A stretch of 64,000 nucleotides of DNA from Algoriphagus zhangzhouensis (GCF_900148515.1 NZ_FRXN01000007.1:1-64000); one strand, 5' to 3'; positions 1 to 8,629 are shown, numbered from the stretch's first letter. Notes: generated by a model not told the origin, from the letters alone. Translations and numbers: made by a program.

Positions 1-37
1 TTCACTCTCAGGTTATTATTTTTTTTCGCCTTACATC

Positions 38-53
38 ACTTCAAAGAACTTGA
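38..53 (-). promoter_or_regulatory. boxA-like antitermination site in rRNA leader
   Basis: The minus strand reads AGTTCTTTGAAGTG at about 38-50. This matches the NusB/NusE-binding boxA of rRNA leaders (GTTCTTTGAAAA in Bacillus, GCTCTTTAACA in E. coli). It lies downstream of P1 and P2, where boxA belongs in an rRNA leader. The 16S gene itself is not in the window, so the assignment rests on motif and order only. Confidence 0.55.
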
Positions 54-150
54 TTCCAGTCGTTACTGGATTCTGTCAAAAAACCGCCTTCACAGCCTGC
101 TTTTCGTGTTTTTCTGTTTTTGTTTCCCGATCTCTTTCCGATTGGGTTTG

Positions 151-181
151 CAAAGGTAGTAGAAGTTTTTTCAATCACAAA
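151..181 (-). promoter_or_regulatory. Bacteroidota-type promoter P1 of a leftward rRNA-like transcript
   Basis: On the minus strand TTTG (178-181) is followed after exactly 19 bases by TACCTTTG (151-158), a full match to the Bacteroidota -33/-7 pattern. The same TTTG-N19-TACCTTTG arrangement stands in front of the tRNA-Leu gene at 8550-8580. The transcript would run left, through the boxA site, out of the window. No protein gene lies between it and the edge. Confidence 0.7.
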
Positions 182-310
182 AACTTTTTGAAATTATTTT
201 TTTCACCGTTTCTGAATCTTTACCGATTCACTCAAAGCCCCTCAGGACCGCTCATCAGCTCACTCCGCCTTTTCAATCTTTTTCGCCGCCGTTCGCGTCG
301 ATTGGGAGTG

Positions 311-341
311 CAAATATCCGAGAATTATCCGACTCCACAAT
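311..341 (-). promoter_or_regulatory. Second tandem promoter P2 of the leftward rRNA-like transcript
   Basis: Minus-strand ATTG (338-341) and GATATTTG (311-318), spaced 19 bases, match the Bacteroidota promoter with one mismatch in the -7 box. The bases after both P1 and P2 are alike: each continues as TTTGCA, two or three variable bases, then CCCAATCG. Such similarity suggests duplicated start regions. Tandem promoters are usual for rRNA operons; the identification is inferred. Confidence 0.5.
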
Positions 342-510
342 ACCATAACAGAAAAAAATCACAACTATCACCTAACTGCCTGAGTACGAATCGAAAAAAT
401 TTCACAAAACTTTTTAGAGATTATCGACAATTTTAAGAAACAAAACAGCAGATATACTAGGAATTTACTCCCATTTTAAAAATTAAATTTCGAAAGAGTT
501 AAAAACTACC

Positions 511-1533
511 TTAGAACCTAAAGGTAGGTAGTGGAGCATACCTCTTTTTTCTACCGTTTCTAGGGACAAACACATACCTAAATGATAATTCATGAGCCCC
601 TCCTGAAACCGATTGTCCCATTTTGGAAATTGAAAAGTCAAAAGAATAGCCAAATTCCAATCCTGACTTTAAACTAAAGCCAATCAAGGCAATCAAAGAT
701 TCATTATTTGGTAATTCATATTTGGTCGGAAGACCACGATACCATAATCCTAAGATTAAAGGTTGGAAATAAAATTCAGCCCCTAGGTCCAATTGAGAGT
801 ATAAACCTTGCTTTTTATAATTGAATGCAAATGCCAAAGACCTTTCTTGATCGGTATTATTGAAATAATCATTGATGTTTCCGGGAGCAAGATCAATTCT
901 ATATCCGCCATGCACCCCATATCTAACCGGAAGATTGTATAAATCCGGTTCTATATAACTAACCGGAGGCTCCAGTAAATGATAGGCCGCACCTCCAATC
1001 CAATATTTTTCACCATAAAATAAAATGCCGGCATGTGCATCAAAGGAACTTAATTTGGAATCACCTTCGAACAAATCTCCAGCTGAACTGTAATACTGAC
1101 CATTGTCAATATTTAACTGCGAACCTAAAATCACTTTGTCAAACATAGATTCTCGCCCAGCATAACTAGCTTGAGCTCCAAATTGTACAAAGTTCTTATC
1201 ACCCAATTGCAGGCGATAGGAATAAACCAATCCTATTTCATATTGCTGACTTTGGGTGAAAGATTCTTTCGCACCTGAAAAAACAATACCAACTCCACTC
1301 GAAATATCTTCAAAAAAGTGATCGGCATATGCAGTATAGGCAATAAAGCTTTGATCCAATGAAGGCCATTGATTTCTGAAATTTACTCCAACCCTACTTT
1401 CAGAGGTACTTCCGGCAAAGGCAGGATTTATATGAAAAGGGTTTGCATAGAATTGGGAGTATTGAATATCCTGTCCAAAAGAATATCTGGAAACCAAAAA
1501 AATAAAACCAAGTAAAAAAATCAGCTTTCTCAT
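511..1533 (-). CDS. PorP/SprF-like outer membrane protein of type IX secretion
   Basis: A 340-residue protein with a signal peptide (hydrophobic residues 3-18, cut probably after FGQ at 21). It then carries the family hallmark YSQFYANPFHINPAFAG, typical of PorP/SprF proteins, and ends in a beta-strand with C-terminal Phe. PorP/SprF proteins are outer membrane barrels that help type IX secretion cargo with type B C-terminal domains to be exported and held at the surface, as SprF does for SprB. Its start codon overlaps the stop of the upstream lectin/PKD gene by four bases (ATGA at 1530-1533), so the two are translationally coupled. This pairing indicates that it serves that cargo. Family assignment is firm; the exact partner is inferred. 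Confidence 0.85.
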   Translation of the reverse strand: MRKLIFLLGFIFLVSRYSFGQDIQYSQFYANPFHINPAFAGSTSESRVGVNFRNQWPSLDQSFIAYTAYADHFFEDISSGVGIVFSGAKESFTQSQQYEIGLVYSYRLQLGDKNFVQFGAQASYAGRESMFDKVILGSQLNIDNGQYYSSAGDLFEGDSKLSSFDAHAGILFYGEKYWIGGAAYHLLEPPVSYIEPDLYNLPVRYGVHGGYRIDLAPGNINDYFNNTDQERSLAFAFNYKKQGLYSQLDLGAEFYFQPLILGLWYRGLPTKYELPNNESLIALIGFSLKSGLEFGYSFDFSISKMGQSVSGGAHELSFRYVFVPRNGRKKRYAPLPTFRF

Positions 1534-3914
1534 CGGATTAATTTAAACTTTCCACCTTTTTTAACTACTTCTCCATCTGTAGCGACTCCATTGAATCGGT
1601 AAGAAAAAATTCCCGGCTCTAGAAGCTCGCCATTTAAAGTTCCATCCCAGCCTGGACCATTTAATTCATCAGTTTGGAATATCAACTCTCCCCATAAATT
1701 AAATATCAACAATTCTATACTAACTAACCCTTTGTATTTAGGGGTAAAATATAGGTTAGGCTCAATCTCAGGAGTAAAACCAGTTGGAACCATCACTCGG
1801 TAACTCCTAGTAATGGACACTCTCTTCGTCAAAGATCTCTCACATCCGTATTGATCAGTAATAGTCAATACGACATCAAACTCTCCCTTTTTACCATATA
1901 CGTGGATAGGGTCTCTTTCGGTTGAAGTTTCCCCATCTCCAAAATCCCAATTCCAATAAATTGTCCTTGAATCTGACATGTCCGTAAATTGAATTGGATC
2001 ATTTGGAAAAATACCCCCACTAGCATCATCTCTTATATCTGTGCCTGCGACAACAAAATCATAACCTATTTCCAACTCAACTTCTTGTATGAAAACTTCT
2101 AAAGAAATTGGCTCTGAATAACAAGTATATCCTTTAGGTCTTCCATATAATTCAAAGACACCACTTATATCTAGCGTCAATATTTCTTCATTTTCCAACT
2201 CCAATCCATTCCCAACTAATCGGTAGTCATAATTTTCTGGATCATAGGAATCAATCCCTTCGAAAATATTCACTGGCTGTCCAGGATCACATCCTACGAT
2301 TAAATCTTCAAATTCCAATTCGGGAAATTGTGGAAAAACAATCTCAACCTGATTTGATTTAGCAGGACAATTCTTCCTGTTGTAAGCCCAAACTTCAAAT
2401 ATTCCTTCCTCTTCCGTTTCTAACCTTGCAGATTCCTCTCCAGGTAAAAGCTCTCCATCTCTATACCATTCAAATCTTTCATATTCCTCCTCCCCTTTCG
2501 CTTCAAATACTACAAGATCCCCGGGACAAGTCTTCACTTCTTCCACAGTTTCACTTTTACCAGAGACAAGTAAAGAGACCGGCTCTGGAGATTCCTGTAT
2601 TTTCAAGGTAATCTTGTTCCCTGCCGAAGTCTTTCCATAATTATCTGTAATCGTATAATAAACCTCGACTTCACTTCCCGCAAAACCCACATTTGGAAAA
2701 AACGTATAAGCTCCTTTCTCTCCTGCTTGTAAGGTTCCTTCGGGTAATACCAAGTATCGGTTTTGTTCCAAGCATCGTGCTTGTGTACATACATCTTCAG
2801 ACTGAGCTATAATATCCTCCTTGGATAAATAAAATTGGAGACATCTAATTTCAGAACCTTCATTAGGAAGTTCAATATCTTCATCGGTGATATAAAATTG
2901 ATTTTCCTGACCTTCACAACTGGCCACATCATCAAAATCCACTGCAATCGGAGCTTGCAATTCATCCTCTGCAGAAACCTGAACTATCAAATTTCTGATT
3001 TCATGAAAATTATTGAATCCCCCGGTAGAAGCAGAAAAACCTATTTTCAAGTTCTCCGGTGCAGGGAAATTGAATTCCTGGTCTTGAAAAATAGTCACAA
3101 ACCTGGGTTTCCCCTCTTCCGTCGTCACTTCCATTTCCAGTTTAAATAGGTAGCCTACTCCATTAGGATTAGGTTCAAGCTCAAAAAACACTTTCCTATA
3201 CCCAACATTGTTTCTATCTGTAACTCTTTGAGTACCTACACCACCAGAACTTAATGGAAAGCGGTAATCAACATCCAAAGCCAAACCAGAAGCACCTGCT
3301 GGCGGGTCATCTGTGATTTTCCCAACCACAAAATCATATCCATTGGTCCCTGTACCACCTTTTCTTAGCGCAATGGTATTAGGATATAAATTATTATCCC
3401 CTCCAAAAAAACCTCCTCTTTTGCCCTCGCTCGAATTTGCAAAGTTCCCAAATACATCAAACCCGAGCCCCATGTAAGCGCCCGTCAAACCAGGCTGTTC
3501 GAATTTTTGAGCATAGCCTAATGATCCGCCAAAACCTCCCGGAGCAAAATTTGGAACATCAGCATCAAAAAGGAAAACTGTCAATCCATCAGCCCCAGAT
3601 CCTCCATACATGAAATATTCAAATTCAGCTTTTATACCATAAGTAGAAGGGAAAGGGACATCTATATATATGTATCCCTTTTGATCATTTTCGTTAGTGG
3701 TGAGTCGAAGGACTCCACCTAATAACTGAGCGGATCCTCCATAAATCGTAGAAGCTTGTGTGCTGGCTGTTTGAAAAGTCTCACAATAAGGAAATCCAAT
3801 TTGAGGAAACCCTTTTTGGAGCCCCAGGACTAAAAAAAGAAATGATAAAAGTAGTAAGCGAAATTTCAAGGATTTTGGATTTAGCTTTCCAAAATACAAA
3901 ATGAATTTTGCCAA
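1530..3914 (-). CDS. Type IX-secreted surface protein: L-type lectin, PKD and gliding-motility C-terminal domains
   Basis: A 794-residue secreted protein. A hydrophobic signal segment spans about residues 18-36. Residues 42-310 look like an L-type (legume/ConA-like) lectin domain, with GADGLTVFLFDAD followed by a glycine-rich GGFGGSLGY loop. A PKD domain lies at about 639-704 (WDFGDGETS). The last 90 residues (705-794: PTGFTP, then IFNLWGELIF, then WDGTLNG) are the gliding motility-associated type B sorting domain recognised by the type IX system. No ATG is in frame: the best start is TTG at 3914, and a second TTG lies at 3899. The start is only about ten bases past the purA terminator stem, leaving little room for a promoter. 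Role as surface adhesin or sugar binder is inferred. Confidence 0.8.
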   Translation of the reverse strand: MAKFILYFGKLNPKSLKFRLLLLSFLFLVLGLQKGFPQIGFPYCETFQTASTQASTIYGGSAQLLGGVLRLTTNENDQKGYIYIDVPFPSTYGIKAEFEYFMYGGSGADGLTVFLFDADVPNFAPGGFGGSLGYAQKFEQPGLTGAYMGLGFDVFGNFANSSEGKRGGFFGGDNNLYPNTIALRKGGTGTNGYDFVVGKITDDPPAGASGLALDVDYRFPLSSGGVGTQRVTDRNNVGYRKVFFELEPNPNGVGYLFKLEMEVTTEEGKPRFVTIFQDQEFNFPAPENLKIGFSASTGGFNNFHEIRNLIVQVSAEDELQAPIAVDFDDVASCEGQENQFYITDEDIELPNEGSEIRCLQFYLSKEDIIAQSEDVCTQARCLEQNRYLVLPEGTLQAGEKGAYTFFPNVGFAGSEVEVYYTITDNYGKTSAGNKITLKIQESPEPVSLLVSGKSETVEEVKTCPGDLVVFEAKGEEEYERFEWYRDGELLPGEESARLETEEEGIFEVWAYNRKNCPAKSNQVEIVFPQFPELEFEDLIVGCDPGQPVNIFEGIDSYDPENYDYRLVGNGLELENEEILTLDISGVFELYGRPKGYTCYSEPISLEVFIQEVELEIGYDFVVAGTDIRDDASGGIFPNDPIQFTDMSDSRTIYWNWDFGDGETSTERDPIHVYGKKGEFDVVLTITDQYGCERSLTKRVSITRSYRVMVPTGFTPEIEPNLYFTPKYKGLVSIELLIFNLWGELIFQTDELNGPGWDGTLNGELLEPGIFSYRFNGVATDGEVVKKGGKFKLIR

Positions 3915-3923
3915 AACATTAAA

Positions 3924-3952
3924 AAACCCCGAATGGTTAAAATCCGGGGTTT
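3924..3952 (-). terminator. Rho-independent terminator of purA
   Basis: Eight-base inverted repeat (AAACCCCG / CGGGGTTT) with a 13-base loop. On the minus strand it is followed by a run of six T. It lies six bases past the purA stop. Confidence 0.8.
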
Positions 3953-3958
3953 AAAGTT

Positions 3959-5230
3959 TTATTTCATGATGGTCTGAACTCGATCAGGTCCAACGGAAAC
4001 TAATTTGATTGGTACTTTCAGCTCGTCTTCTAGATAAGAAACATATTCTTTCAATTCGACAGGGAAATCATCATAGGATCTGATGTCCTCCAAAGAGCAA
4101 TTCCAGCCTTTCATTGATTTATAAACTGGCTTCACTTCAGTATCAGTAATCTCAAAACTCAATCGGTCGATTTTTTCACCAGTTGGCAATTCATAATGTG
4201 TACAAACTTTGATCTCCTCAAAGATATTCAATACATCTGCCTTCATCATGAATAATTGAGTGACTCCATTGATCATGATAGAATAGCGAAGTGCAGGCAA
4301 ATCCAACCACCCACATCTTCTAGGACGGCCAGTTGTACTACCAAACTCATTACCTTCTTTCCTCATATCATCTCCCACTGTGTCAAAAAGCTCAGTTGGG
4401 AAAGGCCCACTTCCTACTCTAGTACAGTAAGCTTTGAAAATCCCGAAAACCTCTCCGATTTTGGAAGGAGAAACTCCAAGGCCTGTACAAGCTCCAGCTG
4501 TCATCGTACTTGAACTGGTCACAAATGGATACGAACCGAAATCTACATCCAAAAGAGAACCTTGAGCTCCTTCAGCAAGAATTCTTTTATTCTCATTCAA
4601 AGCATCATTCACCTCATATTCACTATCAATGAGATTTAGAGTTTTGAAGAATTCGATTGCATCAAAGAACTGAGTTTCCATTTCTGCCAACTGATCCAAT
4701 GGATAGTTATAGAAAGAAAGAATTGTCTTATGCTTATCTACTAGCGTAGTATATTTTTCTTGGAATTCAGGACTTAGGATATCTCCAACTCTCAAAGCTG
4801 ACCTTCCAATTTTATCCTGATAAGTTGGCCCAATTCCTTTGAGAGTCGAACCAATCTTTTTGTCCCCTTTTGATTGCTCATAGGCAGCATCAAGCAACTT
4901 ATGAGTCGGGATAATGATTGTAGCTTTTTTGGAAATGACAAGGTTCTTCATATAATCAATGGAGAATTTACCCAAGCCATCTATTTCCTTTTTAAGAATA
5001 ATTGGATCCAAAACGACCCCATTACCAATAATATTCAAGATTTGGGATCTGAAAATCCCGGAAGGAATCTGATGCAACACATGCTTGATACCGTCAAATT
5101 CCAACGTATGTCCAGCATTTGGACCACCTTGAAATCTAGCTACGATTTCATAATCAGGAGCTAATACATCTACAATTTTACCTTTTCCTTCATCTCCCCA
5201 CTGGAGACCCAGTAATACATCCATCTTCAT
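3959..5230 (-). CDS. purA: Adenylosuccinate synthetase
   Basis: Cytoplasmic enzyme that joins IMP and aspartate with GTP to give adenylosuccinate, the first committed step to AMP. The 423-residue length is normal for the family. The diagnostic P-loop WGDEGKGK is at residues 11-18, the IMP-binding GGPNAGHT at 35-42, with GSTLKGIGPTYQDK and AEGAQGSLLD further on and DVDFGSYPFVTSS after them. Two ATG codons (residues 1 and 3) are possible starts. It is the last gene of a same-strand series spoT-fur-STAS-purA, but a terminator between STAS and purA (5343-5374) suggests that purA has its own promoter. It ends in a clear terminator. Confidence 0.97.
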   Translation of the reverse strand: MKMDVLLGLQWGDEGKGKIVDVLAPDYEIVARFQGGPNAGHTLEFDGIKHVLHQIPSGIFRSQILNIIGNGVVLDPIILKKEIDGLGKFSIDYMKNLVISKKATIIIPTHKLLDAAYEQSKGDKKIGSTLKGIGPTYQDKIGRSALRVGDILSPEFQEKYTTLVDKHKTILSFYNYPLDQLAEMETQFFDAIEFFKTLNLIDSEYEVNDALNENKRILAEGAQGSLLDVDFGSYPFVTSSSTMTAGACTGLGVSPSKIGEVFGIFKAYCTRVGSGPFPTELFDTVGDDMRKEGNEFGSTTGRPRRCGWLDLPALRYSIMINGVTQLFMMKADVLNIFEEIKVCTHYELPTGEKIDRLSFEITDTEVKPVYKSMKGWNCSLEDIRSYDDFPVELKEYVSYLEDELKVPIKLVSVGPDRVQTIMK

Positions 5231-5342
5231 TTGATGTCCGGTCTAAACGGTTATTCAAGAGTTTTTGAAGGGCGAAATTTGCAATTCGCCTAAAGAAAAC
5301 CAAGGGAAATAAGATAAATAATTCATTTCAGCCCGAAACAAA

Positions 5343-5374
5343 AAAGTCAGTGAGGATCTAACCCCACTGACTTT
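5343..5374 (-). terminator. Rho-independent terminator after the STAS gene
   Basis: A perfect ten-base stem (AAAGTCAGTG / CACTGACTTT), extended by further GG/CC pairing. On the minus strand it is followed by TTTTTTG. It closes the fur-STAS transcript before purA. Confidence 0.8.
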
Positions 5375-5393
5375 CTTTGAAATATCGATTAAA

Positions 5394-5735
5394 TCAATCT
5401 TTGTTTTTGAAATCTTCTACAGAATCAAAAACAGTGAAAATATTATTCAGTTTTGTGATAATCAGCAATTTCTTCACATGATCAGAAGGAGAGGTTAAAT
5501 AAACTTCTCCTCCAATATTTCGCATTTTTGTCAACATAGTGATCAACAGACCGATTCCAGAAGAACTGATATACCTTACTTCGCTTAAATCCACCACGAA
5601 AGTCTTTACACCTTCTTCAACAGCATCGGAAACTACCTCTACTAGCTTGGGGCCGACTTCATCTCCAATTAAATCTCCTTTAATATATAGGTACTGGGCT
5701 TTGTCGTCTTTTTCGGTATGATAGGTAAGCTTCAT
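5394..5735 (-). CDS. STAS-domain protein, anti-sigma factor antagonist type
   Basis: A 113-residue single-domain STAS protein. It has the fold pattern YLYIKGDLI (strand), then FVVDLSEVRYISSSGIGLLI, where a serine in the SSSG loop is the site phosphorylated by anti-sigma kinases in SpoIIAA/RsbV proteins. ATG at 5735 is preferred because the domain begins there and the codon sits one base after the fur stop. A longer frame would overlap fur by 47 bases and add 16 residues not typical of the family. The tight junction suggests co-transcription with fur. No RsbW-type kinase or sigma factor is nearby, so its partner is unknown; many Bacteroidota STAS proteins of this size have no known partner. 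Confidence 0.85.
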   Translation of the reverse strand: MKLTYHTEKDDKAQYLYIKGDLIGDEVGPKLVEVVSDAVEEGVKTFVVDLSEVRYISSSGIGLLITMLTKMRNIGGEVYLTSPSDHVKKLLIITKLNNIFTVFDSVEDFKNKD

Positions 5736-5736
5736 A

Positions 5737-6204
5737 TTATTCAGTTGGTCTATTTTCGCATTGTTCCTTTTTACAATTTCCATAGATAATCAAGGAATGA
5801 TGCAATACTTCAAAGTTTAAAATTTCAGCAACGGTATTTTGGATGTTTTGGATGCGTGGATCACAAAATTCCAACACTTTGTTACAATCGACGCAAATCA
5901 AATGGTCATGTTGCTTGTATCCGTAGGATTTTTCGAATTGAGCAAGGTTTTTCCCAAACTGGTGTTTGGTCACCAAATCACATTCCACTAACAGATCCAA
6001 TGTATTGTAAACAGTAGCACGGCTAACACGATAATTCTTGTTTTTCATGCTGATGTATAGGGATTCTACATCAAAATGACCAGTTCTACTGTAAATCTCC
6101 TCTAATATCGCGTATCGTTCTGGGGTCTTTCGAAGCTTTTGACTTTCTAAGTAAGCTGTAAATATTTTTTTTACCTCTTCGAAATGAGTTGTATTCAAAG
6201 GCAT
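5737..6204 (-). CDS. fur: Fur-family metal- or peroxide-responsive repressor
   Basis: A 155-residue transcription regulator with an N-terminal winged helix (RKTPERYAILEEIY, then YRVSRATVYNTLDLLVE at about 58-74). The C-terminal dimer/metal domain has HDH at 99-101, a CVDC zinc pair at 104/107 and a second cysteine pair (C144, C149). This layout is shared by Fur, Zur and PerR; which signal it senses cannot be told from sequence alone. It lies 54 bases after spoT and one base before the STAS gene. A -7-like box stands right in front of it, so it may be both read through from spoT and transcribed alone. Confidence 0.9.
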   Translation of the reverse strand: MPLNTTHFEEVKKIFTAYLESQKLRKTPERYAILEEIYSRTGHFDVESLYISMKNKNYRVSRATVYNTLDLLVECDLVTKHQFGKNLAQFEKSYGYKQHDHLICVDCNKVLEFCDPRIQNIQNTVAEILNFEVLHHSLIIYGNCKKEQCENRPTE

Positions 6205-6220
6205 CTTGAGCTATTTTTTT

Positions 6221-6228
6221 CAAATATA
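6221..6228 (-). promoter_or_regulatory. Candidate -7 box for fur
   Basis: Minus-strand TATATTTG is a full match to the Bacteroidota -7 consensus TAnnTTTG and lies 17 bases before the fur start. No convincing -33 TTTG is found at the usual distance, so this is a weak call. Confidence 0.35.
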
Positions 6229-6258
6229 ACTTTTGCGGGCAATAAAAGATTCATTTCT

Positions 6259-8472
6259 CTAATCAAAGCGGGAAACCTTGATGATTCCTTCTACCTGCGA
6301 AAGGTTATTCATTAATTTATCTAGATGTTCTGTACTATGGACGTAAAGTTTGATGGTTCCCTCAAAAATCCCAGCATCAGAATCCACCGTAATGGACCTC
6401 ATGTTCACTTTCAATTCATTGGAGATCACCTTGGTCACATCATTAATCAAGCCTACCCGATCTGTACCAACGATATGTAAACCGGCCAAGAAGGCGATTT
6501 CCTTTTGACTTGTCCAGCGTGCTTTTATCACTCGATTTCCATGATTTGAAAGCAATTCCAAAGCATTTGGACAGGAAGTTCGATGGATTTTAATCCCTTC
6601 ATTGACTGTCACAAAGCCAAAAACATCATCACCCGGAATAGGGTTACAGCATTTTGCCAAAATGTAATCCACCACATCCATATCTTCTCCGATCAAAAGT
6701 TGATCATGATCTGGTCCTTTGAGACTCTTAATTTCTTTGGTGAATGAACTTTCGTCTTTTACTTTTTCCTGAATTGCTTTATGCTTGAGTTTTTGATTTT
6801 CCTTGAAATCTTTGAAAGACTTTATAGAAGTTGGATCAATAGTTCCTTTTCCAACTCTATAATAAAACTCATTGGCAGTTTTCAATTCAAAATAAGCTCT
6901 CAGCTTTTCAATGGTTTCAGAATTGAAATCCATTTTCATCTGCTTTAGCTTTCTCTGGACAATCTCTCGCCCATCCAAAATGGCTGATTTCTTTTCTTCT
7001 CGAAGTGCATCTTTGATTTTTGCCTTCGCTCTGGAAGTAACAACACTGTTCAGCCAATCTTCATTAGGACGCTGCTTGCTTGAAGTCAGGATTTCTACCT
7101 GGTCTCCATTTTTCAGCTTTTGATTAATCGGAACAAGCTTTTGATTGACTTTGGCTCCAATACATCTGGCTCCTATTTCGGTATGGATTTCAAATGCAAA
7201 GTCCAAAGCAGAAGCTCCAAAAGGCAATACTTTCAAATCCCCTTTTGGAGTAAACACAAAAACTTCTTCATGGAACAGATTCCCTCTGAAATCATCCATA
7301 AACTCAATTGCATTTCCATCATTGGATTCAAGCATACTTCTCACCTGAGTAATCCAATCATCCAAACCAGAGTTGGATTTCCCACTGCTATCCTTGTATT
7401 TCCAATGGGCTGCATATCCCCTTTCGGCAATTTCATCCATGCGATCGGTTCGAATCTGAACCTCCACCCACTGACCTGTATTACTCATTACCGTAGTATG
7501 CAATGATTCATAACCATTGGACCTTGGGGTACTGATCCAATCCCTTAATCGATCTGGGTTGGGTTTATAAAAGTCAGTTACAATAGAATAAACCTGCCAA
7601 CAATCAGCTTTTTCGCTCTCTAGCTCACTTTCCAGAATAATTCGAATCGCAAACAAGTCATACACCTCCTCAAAAGGTATCCCTTGCTTTTTCATCTTAT
7701 TATAAATGGAGTATACAGATTTAGGACGTCCTTTGATACTGAATTTAAAGCCTTGGCGAGTCAGTTCCTCTTCTATGGGCTGGATAAAAGATTTGATAAA
7801 CTTATTCCGGTAGGATTTCGATTCATTAATCTTATCAACAATATCCTTATAGGTATCCGTATCGGTGTATTTCAGGTACAAATCTTCCAACTCAGATTTG
7901 ATCGCATACAATCCCAATCTGTGAGCAAGAGGCGCATAGAGATACATAGTCTCCGAAGAAATCTTCAATTGCTTATGCCGGGGCATACTGCCCAGAGTCC
8001 TCATATTATTGAGACGGTCTGCAATCTTAATCAGGATAACCCGTACATCGTCAGATAGGGTCAGAAGCATTTTCCGGAAATTCTCAGCTTGCTGCGAACT
8101 TCCATATTCAAACACACCTGAAATCTTGGTTAATCCATCGATAATGGTCATGACCTTGGGGCCAAATTCACGTTCGATATCTTCCAATTCCCAGTCGGTA
8201 TCCTCCACTACATCATGGAGTAATGCCGCTACTATACTCGTTGTCCCCAAGCCGATTTCCTCAACACAAATCAGGGCTACTTCTAGTGGGTGATATATAT
8301 AAGGTTCTCCTGACTTCCTTCTCATATCCTTATGGGCTTCGAGGGAAACGTTGAATGCCTGCTTGATGAATTTCGCATCACCAGGCTTCAACACAGGTTT
8401 AGCGTGTCGAAGGAGTCTTCGATACCGCTTAAGAATCTCTTTTCTTTCTTCTTCTACATCTACTTGAATCAT
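6259..8472 (-). CDS. spoT: RelA/SpoT-type (p)ppGpp synthetase/hydrolase
   Basis: A 737-residue long RSH protein that makes and breaks the alarmone (p)ppGpp. Domains in order: HD hydrolase, with H61 and the HD pair at 86-87 (LLHDVVEDTDW); nucleotidyl-transferase (YDLFAIRI and SNGYESLHT); TGS domain (FTPKGDLKVLPFGASALDFAFEIHT, shown in part by VFVFTPKGDLK); C-terminal ACT domain over the last 75 residues or so (VGLINDVTKVISNE). The hydrolase HD residues are intact, so it should be bifunctional like SpoT/Rel rather than synthetase-only RelA. It is the only RSH protein in the window. It heads the minus-strand series with fur and STAS and is divergent from the tRNA-Leu gene. Confidence 0.95.
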   Translation of the reverse strand: MIQVDVEEERKEILKRYRRLLRHAKPVLKPGDAKFIKQAFNVSLEAHKDMRRKSGEPYIYHPLEVALICVEEIGLGTTSIVAALLHDVVEDTDWELEDIEREFGPKVMTIIDGLTKISGVFEYGSSQQAENFRKMLLTLSDDVRVILIKIADRLNNMRTLGSMPRHKQLKISSETMYLYAPLAHRLGLYAIKSELEDLYLKYTDTDTYKDIVDKINESKSYRNKFIKSFIQPIEEELTRQGFKFSIKGRPKSVYSIYNKMKKQGIPFEEVYDLFAIRIILESELESEKADCWQVYSIVTDFYKPNPDRLRDWISTPRSNGYESLHTTVMSNTGQWVEVQIRTDRMDEIAERGYAAHWKYKDSSGKSNSGLDDWITQVRSMLESNDGNAIEFMDDFRGNLFHEEVFVFTPKGDLKVLPFGASALDFAFEIHTEIGARCIGAKVNQKLVPINQKLKNGDQVEILTSSKQRPNEDWLNSVVTSRAKAKIKDALREEKKSAILDGREIVQRKLKQMKMDFNSETIEKLRAYFELKTANEFYYRVGKGTIDPTSIKSFKDFKENQKLKHKAIQEKVKDESSFTKEIKSLKGPDHDQLLIGEDMDVVDYILAKCCNPIPGDDVFGFVTVNEGIKIHRTSCPNALELLSNHGNRVIKARWTSQKEIAFLAGLHIVGTDRVGLINDVTKVISNELKVNMRSITVDSDAGIFEGTIKLYVHSTEHLDKLMNNLSQVEGIIKVSRFD

Positions 8473-8549
8473 ACAGAAGGAATTTACAACAAAATTGGTA
8501 GGAGTCTACAAATTTTTATCAAATCATTTCGATTTTTTTTCAACACACG

Positions 8550-8580
8550 TTTGCAAATTATCATTTAGTACATACCTTTG
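8550..8580 (+). promoter_or_regulatory. Promoter of tRNA-Leu
   Basis: TTTG (8550-8553), 19 bases, then TACCTTTG (8573-8580). This is a perfect Bacteroidota promoter about 50 bases before the tRNA and identical in both boxes and spacing to rRNA promoter P1 at 151-181. It may also supply tig, which begins about 95 bases after the tRNA with no terminator visible between. Confidence 0.75.
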
Positions 8581-8629
8581 CATCCACAATTGAAAACAGG
8601 AATTTTTTCTGTCCAAATTGTATGAAAAT

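Larger units (their letters stand above)
1..345 (-). other. Leader region of a leftward rRNA operon (16S gene outside window)
   Basis: This stretch has no credible protein gene. It holds two tandem promoters (311-341 and 151-181), a transcribed leader and a boxA site near the left edge, all pointing left. A 128-codon open frame on the plus strand (50-436) has a Ser/Phe/Arg-rich translation without domain character and is read as chance. The most economical reading is the promoter and leader of an rRNA operon that begins just left of base 1. Confidence 0.55.

Noticed and set aside
50..436. A 128-codon open frame on the plus strand
   Set aside because: It runs against the promoters and boxA of the rRNA-like leader, and its translation is rich in Ser, Phe and Arg with no domain pattern.
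5271..5290. GGCGAA / TTCGCC dyad upstream of purA as a purine operator
   Set aside because: Only six-base arms with an eight-base spacer, and no PurR-type regulator is known to bind such a site in this phylum. Too little to call.
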